Assembly: GCA_004292595.1 (NCBI GenBank)
Contig: RDXM01000093.1
Coordinates: 1 to 58,405 of the forward strand
DNA from: Candidatus Kapaibacterium sp.
GTDB lineage: Bacteria > Bacteroidota > Ignavibacteria > Kapaibacteriales > UBA4661
Direction: 5' to 3'
Length of the DNA stretch: 58,405 bases
A program made the position numbers and the translations under genes. This document shows positions 27,962 through 36,198 of this stretch, piece after piece (position 1 is the stretch's first letter; each line of letters starts with the position of its first letter). Below the pieces are notes generated by a model. The model did not search any database. It saw nothing but the letters and a program-made list of their open reading frames with translations, and was not told the DNA's origin.

Positions 27962-28738
27962 ATGCTCAAACACCGCATACTTCCGTGCTTTTTGGCAAGC
28001 CTCGTGTGCTTGTTTGTACAAATCACTCCAAGCACCGCACAAACACTGCGTCCGCAAGAAACAGCCGCACAAACACACGCTTGGCTGCATTACTTCGGAA
28101 CGCATCGTTTTACCAAGGAATGGAGCGTTCATACGGAAGTGCAGGTGCGTCGCGCAGACTTCCTTGCTTCGTGGCAACAGCTCTTGCTACGCACGGGTAT
28201 CAACTATCATTTGACCGACAACGTTACGCTGACGGCTGGCTATTGCTACGTTGGGACGCATCCATATGGGACGCAGCCTATTCGCGCTTTTCGCCCTGAG
28301 CATCGCCCTTGGGAGCAAGTATTGGTGCGGCATTTCGAGGGGAATGTAGAATTTCAACACCGCTTTCGTTTGGAGCAACGTTTCTTGGGCGATTTTGAAG
28401 CCACACCCACGCAAGCCGCAAGTGGAGAGGACTACCAAAACCGTATGCGCTATCGCTGCCTTTTCACGTTGCCCTTGGAAGGCGACAGAGTCCGTGCAAA
28501 TACGTGGTTTGTGAATGTGTACGATGAAATTTTTATCAGTTTTGGTGAAACAGTGCGTTCCAATGTCTTTGACCAAAATCGCCTCGGTGCGAATCTTGGT
28601 TTTCAGTTTTTGCCGAATGCCAACGTGCAACTTGGTTTTATGAATCAAACGATTCAGAAAGCCAATGGGTATCAGTTCGAGAGCAATAATACGCTGATGT
28701 TTTTTCTCTTTTACAATCTTGATTTTCGTAAACAGTAG
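27962..28738 (+). CDS. DUF2490 outer-membrane protein
   Basis: A 258-residue exported protein. I start it at ATG 27962 (MLKHRILPCFLASLVCLFV), giving a clear signal peptide cut after PSTAQ. The rest alternates hydrophobic and polar residues like a small beta-barrel, with the family features HAWLHYFGTHRFTKEWSVH near the start, FQHRFRLEQRF in the middle and a final strand ending FFLFYNLDFRKQ. DUF2490 proteins are common in Bacteroidota, and their function is not established. It lies 74 bp after the peptidase and converges on the response regulator with an 8-bp gap. Confidence 0.8.
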   Translation: MLKHRILPCFLASLVCLFVQITPSTAQTLRPQETAAQTHAWLHYFGTHRFTKEWSVHTEVQVRRADFLASWQQLLLRTGINYHLTDNVTLTAGYCYVGTHPYGTQPIRAFRPEHRPWEQVLVRHFEGNVEFQHRFRLEQRFLGDFEATPTQAASGEDYQNRMRYRCLFTLPLEGDRVRANTWFVNVYDEIFISFGETVRSNVFDQNRLGANLGFQFLPNANVQLGFMNQTIQKANGYQFESNNTLMFFLFYNLDFRKQ

Positions 28739-28746
28739 TAACGCTG

Positions 28747-29439
28747 CTACTTTGCAAATTTACTGAGCATCTCCGAGCGAGATTGCACCTGTACTTTGCG
28801 GTAAATATTGCGAATATGTGTGCGAATCGTGGCATGGCTCAGAAAGATTGTATCGGCGATTTCTTGGTACGACATCCCCTGAGCAAGAAATTCAATAATT
28901 TCTTGCTCTCGTTTGCCAAGGCTGTATTCATGCGCTTCGTGGGCGGAAACGGTGATTGCAGACTGCGCGATGTTCTGGGTCTGTGCGGTCTGCGCTCTGG
29001 CAATTTCCTGAAATGCTTTCAGCACTTTTCGCGCAATTTGGCTCGACATCGGCGAACCCCCACCGTGTAATTCAACGATTGCGGCAAGTAATTCGGCAGG
29101 TGGTATGCTTTTTATGACATACCCTGTTGCTCCAGCGAGAATGGACTGGTAAATATTTTCGTGGTCTTCAAACACCGTCATCATCATAATTTGCGCGGTC
29201 GTTCCTTGCTCGGCGAGACGTTTCATGCACTCAATTCCTGATATTCCTGGCAGAGCAATATCCATGAGAATAACATCAGCACCGAGGCGTGGCAGCATCT
29301 CCAGTGCTTCTTCCGCACTTGAAAAAGCTCCCACACACGTAAAATTGGGACTGCTGCCGATGAGAAATTCTAGCCCCATGCGAATTTTCGTACTGTCCTC
29401 AACGATGGCAACGTTGATTGATGATGAATTGATTGACAT
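28747..29439 (-). CDS. NarL/FixJ-family response regulator
   Basis: A 230-residue transcription regulator. I start it at ATG 29439 (MSINSSSINVAIVEDS). The receiver domain (9-125) has the acidic pair Glu14-Asp15, phospho-acceptor Asp60 (VILMDIALPG) and the conserved Lys in YVIKSIPP. A linker leads to a LuxR-type HTH (about 165-228: GKREQEIIEFLAQGMSYQEI, then a recognition helix with SHATIRTHI). It lies 74 bp downstream of susD on the same strand, so it may be the last gene of the susC-lipoprotein-susD unit. Its class is the usual partner of HisKA_3 kinases, one of which is divergent from susC (36199). I infer that they are a pair. Confidence 0.9.
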   Translation of the reverse strand: MSINSSSINVAIVEDSTKIRMGLEFLIGSSPNFTCVGAFSSAEEALEMLPRLGADVILMDIALPGISGIECMKRLAEQGTTAQIMMMTVFEDHENIYQSILAGATGYVIKSIPPAELLAAIVELHGGGSPMSSQIARKVLKAFQEIARAQTAQTQNIAQSAITVSAHEAHEYSLGKREQEIIEFLAQGMSYQEIADTIFLSHATIRTHIRNIYRKVQVQSRSEMLSKFAK

Positions 29440-29513
29440 TGAGTTCTTCCAAAAAATATGTCCTAGATTCAGAAAAATGTTCCCACGACGAGCAAGCACT
29501 CGCATCAACAAGA

Positions 29514-31025
29514 CTACTTATCCCACCAAACAGGCGCAGTCATGCGCTCATACCCCGCGCCCGCACGTTGCACGGCGGCATCCACATTGGTTTTGTTGAA
29601 GGTAAATTCTGAGGGCGGATAGAGCAAGCGCACAGGAAATGCGCCACCCGTGACGTTTCCACGCGGGCTGGCAGGTTTCAGGCGCGGGAAGCCCGTTCTG
29701 CGGTATTCGGCGTAGGGTTCGTAGCCGTCGAGGAAGAGCGCAAGCCACTTCTGGGTGTGAATCTGCTCCAATGCTTTGCTCTGCGTGAACACCACCTCCG
29801 CGCCGCGTAAATATGCGTCTTGCGCACTTGCGGAAATTACTGGCGGGTTCTCTGGATAAACGCTGTATTGCGCGAGTGCCGACCGAACACCGCGCTCGTA
29901 GTGGGTTTGCGCCGATTGCGTTCCCGTCCAGCCCTTCACTGCTGCTTCTGCTTGCAAAAATTCTGCCTCCGCCGCACAGAGTATCATGTTCACGCCAGAA
30001 AAATCCTCCGGAGCGAAGTGTTTGCTGGGGCGCGAGGCGCGTTTGTTGCTGTCGAGCGTTTTCTTTTCTTCAAAGTACAATCCATTCGGCAAACCGACGG
30101 CGGGCATTTTGTCAGAAAAAATCTGCAAACGCGGGTCATTGCTTGCTTTCATGCGCTCGACGAGCGTTTCACTCAGCGTAAACAAATCTTCCGTTACCGC
30201 AAACGGCGTGAGCGTATTGCGATACCAAAAGCTGGACGCAATAAAATTCGTGTACGCATTATCGCTGTTCGAGCGCAAAAGCCCGCCACGCAATGCCTCC
30301 TCGCCATGCTGCCGCGCAAGTGCTGGTGCGACGGTGGAAATTCGCATCGCCAAACGCAAACGCAGTGTATTGGCAAAGCGTCGCCATTTATCCAAATCTC
30401 CCTGAAACACCGCATCATTGCTCATTACGCGCTTGCTGCCGTCAAACGCCGCCGCCGCTTCTTTCAATTCCTTCAGCATATCGGTATAGATTGCCTCTTG
30501 CGTATCGTATTTGGGAGCGAGCGTCGTGCCTGGAAGGCTGCCTTTGCCTGCTTCGGTGTACGGCACATCGCCGAAAAGGTCGGTAATACGCTGCATCTGG
30601 ACGACGCGCAAAATTCTGGCTGCCGAGTGAACATTCACAAAGTCAGCATTCGTGCGGCTTTGCTCAATAATTTCCTCTGCAATGCGCAAGGGACTGTGCA
30701 TATTGTAAAATCCCGCAAAGAGAAACTGCCATACGTCGCGGTCTGTGGCGGTCGGCGTTGGGCGAAACACATCGAACTCCGTGTGATAGACGGGCGCGAG
30801 ATGCTGCACCACGCACGAAAGTGTGCCATATTGCACCGAAAAACCTTGCAAGGACTCGCCCGCCAAGCGTTGCTGGCAGTTTGCGAGCAGCAAATGCGGG
30901 TCTGCGCTTGTGGCGCGTGTGGGATTGATGTTCACGTCCTCAAGTCGCTCGGAGCAAGCATTGATGCTGAGTGCGAGGAGGATTGTGAGAAGTATTGTGG
31001 TCAGAAGAAGGATGTTTTTTTTCAT
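29514..31025 (-). CDS. SusD/RagB-like nutrient-binding lipoprotein
   Basis: A 503-residue outer-membrane surface lipoprotein that should cap a SusC channel and capture substrate. I start it at ATG 31025. The signal and lipobox (ALSINACSE, Cys24) are followed by the typical LEDVNINPTRATSADPHLLL opening and helical TPR-like SusD fold, and a C-terminal segment with LKPASPRGNVTG and WWDK. It fits the SusD-like_2 branch (PF12771), often tied to peptides or non-starch ligands rather than starch, which is general knowledge and not shown here. Unusually, an unrelated lipoprotein gene separates it from susC. Confidence 0.9.
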   Translation of the reverse strand: MKKNILLLTTILLTILLALSINACSERLEDVNINPTRATSADPHLLLANCQQRLAGESLQGFSVQYGTLSCVVQHLAPVYHTEFDVFRPTPTATDRDVWQFLFAGFYNMHSPLRIAEEIIEQSRTNADFVNVHSAARILRVVQMQRITDLFGDVPYTEAGKGSLPGTTLAPKYDTQEAIYTDMLKELKEAAAAFDGSKRVMSNDAVFQGDLDKWRRFANTLRLRLAMRISTVAPALARQHGEEALRGGLLRSNSDNAYTNFIASSFWYRNTLTPFAVTEDLFTLSETLVERMKASNDPRLQIFSDKMPAVGLPNGLYFEEKKTLDSNKRASRPSKHFAPEDFSGVNMILCAAEAEFLQAEAAVKGWTGTQSAQTHYERGVRSALAQYSVYPENPPVISASAQDAYLRGAEVVFTQSKALEQIHTQKWLALFLDGYEPYAEYRRTGFPRLKPASPRGNVTGGAFPVRLLYPPSEFTFNKTNVDAAVQRAGAGYERMTAPVWWDK

Positions 31026-31197
31026 GGTAAAAGTAGATTGAGAGTAATTGTTGTAGTATTCCCACCCAAGCAACTGTTCTTACAAGGGCAGTAGCCGTAT
31101 GGCGGGTGTTTGCAAGCGAAATAGTTTCCATGCAAGAAAATTATCACCTCAAAAAATGCCGAAATTTCTTGATGGAAAGAGGCTTCGATGTTGTTTG

Positions 31198-32310
31198 TTA
31201 TTTTCCATAAAAACTCAAAACAGTATCTCCGAGCCGCTTGTAATCAGCATTTTGACTTAAATGAAAATAATACCAAAAACTAAAAAGGGTATCTTTCCAA
31301 GCAATTTCTTTTTCCTGCCCCAAAAAACTTTCCCCACCGTCGAAAACCCGTGCATTACCTACTGTTGAAATTTCTCCGTTTGCCAGAGTGCGTGAGCGTT
31401 GCCACGATGTGCCACAAGCGAGAGCATTCCACAAGCGAGATTTGATGGTACTTTGCGCTGGTAACAACATAAAAATATTCCACCCCAGCGACAGCGCAAC
31501 ACCTTGATAGCTCGAGTCGTATCCGTTGCCTTCTTTGAAGTAGCCAGGTTCTTGTTGCAAAGCCAGCGCTCGCTGGATGAAATCCTCTGCAACGCTCTCT
31601 GATACTGCATTCCCGATATATGCTCCAACACCCAAATATGCCAGCGCGTCGAAAAAAAGCCTATTGGGAGCAGCACCGTCGTAGCGTTTCAAAACATCGC
31701 TTTGATTCAGCAAATACTTCAATGCCGCTTCAAACTTGGGTTTGAGGCGTTCAATCCGTTCTCGATACGGCTTTGCTTCTGGAGAAGTACGAAACCATGC
31801 AGATTCCTGCATCGCAGAAAGCGAAAGCCCAAGCGACGACATGAAAAATGCTGTACCGCTCGTCAAATCTGCCTCTGTCGCGGTCATACCTGCTAAGGAT
31901 GATGGGACAATAAGTTGGAAATCACCTTCAGTTTTTTGGAAGGAAAAGGAGTATTCAATTGCTCGTACCGCTTTTTCCAATTCTGTGGGGCTTTGTGCAA
32001 GAATGGCGTACGTAGTGAGCGTAGAAATGCCCATTTGAAAGCGAACATGGAAATATGAGGCGATGTTTCTCGACAATGCTCCACTCGCATTCGGCTGATT
32101 CGCATACGCTAGACGGCGCATATTATCAAGACCAATAGCAAGGTGAACGGCATTCAACGTGAGTGCTACTTTCTGAGAATCAACTGTGCATTTGGTAAAT
32201 GCTTGCGTTTGAGTGTTTGAATTACACGACAAAAAAATACAGTGTATTGTGAAGAAAAAAGCACAAAAAGCAAGGTTTGATACGAGTTGGACAGAGAAAC
32301 GAAAAAACAT
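31198..32310 (-). CDS. Unknown lipoprotein between susC and susD
   Basis: A 370-residue protein I do not recognise. A signal with lipobox (IFLSCNSN) predicts membrane anchoring. The rest is mostly helical with repeated helix pairs, aromatic patches and motifs such as GDFQL, GYDSSYQG, DGGESF and WYYFHL, which suggest an alpha/alpha-toroid fold as in some glycoside hydrolases and polysaccharide lyases. That is inference from pattern only; I can assign no catalytic pair. The DNA is clearly more A+T-rich than susC and susD, hinting at separate acquisition. A REP-like repeat lies in the spacer to susC. Position suggests a third component of the uptake module. Confidence 0.7.
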   Translation of the reverse strand: MFFRFSVQLVSNLAFCAFFFTIHCIFLSCNSNTQTQAFTKCTVDSQKVALTLNAVHLAIGLDNMRRLAYANQPNASGALSRNIASYFHVRFQMGISTLTTYAILAQSPTELEKAVRAIEYSFSFQKTEGDFQLIVPSSLAGMTATEADLTSGTAFFMSSLGLSLSAMQESAWFRTSPEAKPYRERIERLKPKFEAALKYLLNQSDVLKRYDGAAPNRLFFDALAYLGVGAYIGNAVSESVAEDFIQRALALQQEPGYFKEGNGYDSSYQGVALSLGWNIFMLLPAQSTIKSRLWNALACGTSWQRSRTLANGEISTVGNARVFDGGESFLGQEKEIAWKDTLFSFWYYFHLSQNADYKRLGDTVLSFYGK

Positions 32311-32630
32311 AATTACTCGTTGTTATTGGTGAAAAAGCGTTGGTAAATATACCATTTCTTTTAGGAGTAAATGTACGAGTACAAAAATTGTAATCAATTG
32401 AATGGTCTGGGACTAGCTCTGTATCGAAAAACCTTTGCAGACCGATTAAGTATAAGGAACGGTTAAAAAATAAAGTGTCATTTTCTTTAGGCTTCAGTGG
32501 CACAGACATTCCTGTCTGTGATTCCTGATGTGGCTTTGAAGACTCACAGACAGGAATGTCTGTGCCACCAATGAAGAGAATTCGTGCATTTATTTTCTCA
32601 CCGTCCCTAAGCCTTTGAATCCATACAACC
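32311..32630. other. 320-bp spacer between susC and the unknown lipoprotein
   Basis: This A+T-rich spacer contains the REP-like nested palindrome R1 (32497-32568). It may separate the two genes transcriptionally. No gene is seen. Confidence 0.6.
32497..32568. repeat. REP-like nested palindrome, copy R1
   Basis: The outer arms GTGGCACAGACATTCCTGTCTGTG and their reverse complement are separated by about 24 bases. Each arm is itself a palindrome (CAGACA-TTCC-TGTCTG). Flanking CTTCA and TGAAG extend the pairing to about 32492-32577. In this copy the arm reads ATTCC with GGAAT opposite; copies R2 and R3 have ATTCT with AGAAT, a paired change. Confidence 0.9.
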
Positions 32631-35600
32631 TCAAAATTTCACATTCACATTCACGCCCACGCTCCGCGCCGTCGGGTACGCGCCCATTTCCAAGCCTTGC
32701 CCGTTTGCGTTGGTATAGCTTGTTTGCGGGTCAATTCCAGGAACGAAATTCAGCAAAAACGCCACGTTCCGCGCCACAACCGACACCGCCAGCCCACGCA
32801 CAATTCCCCCGAAGGCTGATGAAACCTGCTCTTCAGGCACTGCATAGCCCAAACGCACCTCGCGCAATTTCACAAAACTTGCATCATAAATAAACGGCTC
32901 TGCCGCTTGCGCAATGACGGGATAGTACGCGGAGGCGCGTAAACGCTTGGTATTTGGCTGACCATTTTCCAACACGCCTTCCGAGAGAACGCCGTCTTCG
33001 CGCCCTTTCAGCGTTTGTTTGTGATTGCCAACGTCGGTTTGAACGGCATTCGAGTAGGAAAACATCTGCCCGCCAAAGCGGAAATCAATGAGTGCGCTGA
33101 GGTTGAAGTTCTGCCATGCAAAGGTATTGGTGAAGCCGCCCAAGAGCGTGGGAGTCGAGTTCCCAAGCGGGATGTAGTTGTTTGTCAGAAGCGGCACACC
33201 GTTTTCATTGTGCAAAATACGCCCTTGTGCATCGCGCCGAAAACCCGTGCCTTGCAACACGCCGTAGGGCTGATTCACCGTCGCCACAACGTTTGCAAGA
33301 TTGCGCCCTTCCTCCAACAGCAAGGTTTCAAGCCCTGGCGAGAGCGACGCAACTAGATTCCAATTCCGCGCCAGATTCGCGCTCACGTCCCACCGCACTT
33401 TGCTCGGAAGCCGCCCTGCAAGCGGTGTTGCGGTCAGCACGATTTCAATGCCTTCGTTGCGCATCTCGCCAACGTTGATGATTGCTTGCCTGAAGCCAGT
33501 GGTGTAAGAAACGTCGGTGGGCAAAATTTGGTCGAAAACGCGCTGCGAATACCACGTAACGTCAATTCCCAAACGATTCTCCGCAAAGCGAGCGTCTATG
33601 CCGAGTTCGAGCGTGTTCGAGCGCGTTGGGCGCAAACTCGAAAGCGGCACCACAAAACTCGACGCACGAGCAATGGTGATGCTTCCACGCGGTTGGTTCG
33701 CGGTTTGGTCAATACCGTAGGTTTGCGTGAGTTGGTAGGGGTCGGTGTCGCTGCCGACGAGCGCGTAGGAAGCGCGAAGTTTTGCGAAGGAAATAGCCTC
33801 TGGAAGCCGCATCAATTCTGAAAGAACGATGCTCGTGTTCACCGATGGATAAAAGTAGGAATTGTTCGAGGCGGGCAATGTGGACGACCAATCGTTTCGC
33901 GCTGTAACTTCGGCGAAAAGCCAGTTATCATGCGCTAACTGGGCTGTTCCGAAGGCAGACAAAATGCGTTTGCGGGACAAATCGTAATAAACATCGCGGT
34001 TTTTCACATTGCCAACGTTCACAATGTTTGGCAAAATAAATTCGTAACCGTTTACATAATTCCCTTCAAAGCGACTGTTCATCAGGTTTCCACCCAATGT
34101 AAAGGTCAGGCTTGTTTTTTCGGCAAGCGATTTGGTGTACGTCAAAAGCGCGTCAGCATTAATTTCTTCGTAGGTTGAGCGGGAATCGTACATCGCGCCC
34201 GTCGGATTGTACGGCGTTCCCGTGCTTTCGATGAAGGAATTATTGCGAGCAAGCGCGTCGCGTCCAGCACGGACTTGCAGCGTGAGTTCGTCGGTGATGG
34301 TATAGCGCACGAGAGCAGATGCAATCAGGCGTTCAACGCTTTGGCGGGCAAAATGTTCATTTATCAAAAAATACGGATTTGGATTGTACGCATCGCTTGT
34401 AAAGCTGACCACCTCTCCGTTTGGAGCGCGGTGCGCACGAATCATCTCATTGCTGATGCTCCGCGCCATGTACATAAAGCTGCGTCCAGGATTGGCGAGG
34501 TCGGCAAGGGCGGTGCGGTTTGAGGATTCGTTCACGTAATTCGCCTTCGCCTCAAGTTTGATGCGGTCTCCAAGCAATGCGCCGCCAGTAAGCGTAAAAG
34601 TGCTACGATTCAAAAAACTATTCGGAATCATGCCGCTATTGTCCATGTTCGAGGCGGAAAAGCGCACCGTTGCTGATTCTGTGCCGCCTGAGAGCGAAAC
34701 CGTATTTGTCAGCGTTCTGCCTGTTTGGTAAAAATTCGCAATGGTATTCGGCTGCGGAAGCAAGGGACGGCGCACTCCGTCGAAAAATTCTACCATTTGC
34801 CCCGTCATTTTGCTACCCCAAGAAACCGTGCCTGCATCCAGCGCGTCTGCTCGTGTTGCGGGCGTGAAGCCGCCGTAGCCGTGTCCGTATTCGTTTTGCA
34901 AATCGGGCAAAATGAGCGGCGTTTCAAAGCTGAGATTGCCGTTGTACTCAATACCTACGCCGTTTTTAGAGAATGCGCCTTTTTTCGTGGTAATCAAAAT
35001 CACGCCATTTTGCGCCCGCGAACCATAAAGCGCGGAAGCCGCCGCACCGCTTAGAATGGACATCGAAGCCACATCGTCGGGGTTGATATGCTGAATGCCA
35101 TCGCCCCAATCCACGCCGCCGTACTTGCCTGGCTGCGAGCCGCTTGAATTGTCAATCGGAATGCCGTCCACAACGTACAAGGGCTGGTTGTTTTGATACG
35201 CGCCGAGCAGCTTCACACCGCGCAAAATCACGCGCGTCGAAGAGCCGACAGCTCCAGCATTGATGTTTACTTGCGCTCCTGCGACTTTTCCCACGAGTGC
35301 CGCAGAAATGTTCGTTTCGCGGGCTTCGGAAAATTCTTGCCCTTGTACCTCAGAAACCGCATAACCAAGCGTCTTTTGAGCTTTTTCAATGCCAATCGCC
35401 GTTACCACAACGGCATCGGTACGAGCGGGGTCGAGGTCGAGAAGGATTTCCTTCACCGAAATCCCATTTTGCGCGTTTTCTGACGATGTTTCGCCAAAAG
35501 AATCAATGCGGAGAGTTTTCGTTTTGAACCCAATGTATAATACCTCCAATGCCGCTTGAGAACTTGTATTTGCGGGGATTTGCAAGCGAAACGCGCCATC

Positions 35601-35813
35601 TACGCCCGTGATTGCACCGAGAACCGTTCCGCGCAGCATCACCCGCGCACCCAAAAGCGGTTGCTTGGTTGCGGCTTCGCGCACAACACCAGTAATGGAG
35701 CGGCTTGTGGAAGAATTTACCAAAGATTGTGTTTGCGAAAAAAGAGGCGAAATGCACCGCCCTCCATTCGAGACTACCCAAAAAAACACCAGCACAAGAA
35801 ACAACCGTTTCAT
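32631..35813 (-). CDS. SusC/RagA-type TonB-linked outer-membrane transporter
   Basis: A 1,060-residue TonB-dependent importer, the channel partner of SusD. I start it at ATG 35813 (MKRLFLVLVFFWVVS) because GAGGT lies just upstream and the signal peptide begins there; a GTG at 35825 is less likely. After the signal come a CarboxypepD-like domain (about 38-115; ITGVVREAATKQPLLGARV), the plug (about 130-250) with the SusC signature NNQPLYVVDGIPIDN, LRGVKLLG and ALYGSRAQNGVILITTKKG, then a 22-strand-type barrel. No STN signalling domain is seen. It is divergent from the propeller kinase (386 bp). The substrate is unknown. Confidence 0.95.
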   Translation of the reverse strand: MKRLFLVLVFFWVVSNGGRCISPLFSQTQSLVNSSTSRSITGVVREAATKQPLLGARVMLRGTVLGAITGVDGAFRLQIPANTSSQAALEVLYIGFKTKTLRIDSFGETSSENAQNGISVKEILLDLDPARTDAVVVTAIGIEKAQKTLGYAVSEVQGQEFSEARETNISAALVGKVAGAQVNINAGAVGSSTRVILRGVKLLGAYQNNQPLYVVDGIPIDNSSGSQPGKYGGVDWGDGIQHINPDDVASMSILSGAAASALYGSRAQNGVILITTKKGAFSKNGVGIEYNGNLSFETPLILPDLQNEYGHGYGGFTPATRADALDAGTVSWGSKMTGQMVEFFDGVRRPLLPQPNTIANFYQTGRTLTNTVSLSGGTESATVRFSASNMDNSGMIPNSFLNRSTFTLTGGALLGDRIKLEAKANYVNESSNRTALADLANPGRSFMYMARSISNEMIRAHRAPNGEVVSFTSDAYNPNPYFLINEHFARQSVERLIASALVRYTITDELTLQVRAGRDALARNNSFIESTGTPYNPTGAMYDSRSTYEEINADALLTYTKSLAEKTSLTFTLGGNLMNSRFEGNYVNGYEFILPNIVNVGNVKNRDVYYDLSRKRILSAFGTAQLAHDNWLFAEVTARNDWSSTLPASNNSYFYPSVNTSIVLSELMRLPEAISFAKLRASYALVGSDTDPYQLTQTYGIDQTANQPRGSITIARASSFVVPLSSLRPTRSNTLELGIDARFAENRLGIDVTWYSQRVFDQILPTDVSYTTGFRQAIINVGEMRNEGIEIVLTATPLAGRLPSKVRWDVSANLARNWNLVASLSPGLETLLLEEGRNLANVVATVNQPYGVLQGTGFRRDAQGRILHNENGVPLLTNNYIPLGNSTPTLLGGFTNTFAWQNFNLSALIDFRFGGQMFSYSNAVQTDVGNHKQTLKGREDGVLSEGVLENGQPNTKRLRASAYYPVIAQAAEPFIYDASFVKLREVRLGYAVPEEQVSSAFGGIVRGLAVSVVARNVAFLLNFVPGIDPQTSYTNANGQGLEMGAYPTARSVGVNVNVKF

Positions 35814-36198
35814 AGACAACCTCACAAAAAAACGTGGACACAGTCTGCTCTAAGCGGTATCAAAGCCAGGTTTTAGTTTGAAAATATGCACTGAACATAC
35901 TGGCACAGCCGAACTTTGAAAGCGCGAAACCGCAGACACGGTGAAATGATGAATTTTTCCTAGAGAGAGTCCCTAGAGAGAATCAGCACGAAAATAGAAT
36001 TTTTTGTTGAGGATGCAAGCAAAAACGTGTATCTTTTCGCCCAGAATAGAAAAAAATGAGTAGTTTGTAAGTAGTAATGTATCAAAGTGTTATGCTATTC
36101 TACGAAATGTATCGTTGTTTATCAATGGTTTGTACGCAATTTCTGAGTAGTCATTTGTGTTGCTCTCTTTTCAGTGTCGCTCTTCTTTGGTTTGAGGT
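35814..36198. other. 385-bp divergent regulatory spacer, susC / propeller kinase
   Basis: This is expected to hold the promoters of the susC unit and of the kinase, and perhaps the operator of the NarL-type regulator. I see a 12-bp imperfect tandem repeat (TCCTAGAGAGAG/TCCCTAGAGAGA, about 35958-35981) but no clear promoter or inverted operator. Confidence 0.5.

Noticed and set aside
29820-31094. 424-codon plus-strand open frame opposite susD
   Set aside because: It is antisense to a clear SusD family gene; its translation is Arg/Cys-rich with no domain or signal peptide.
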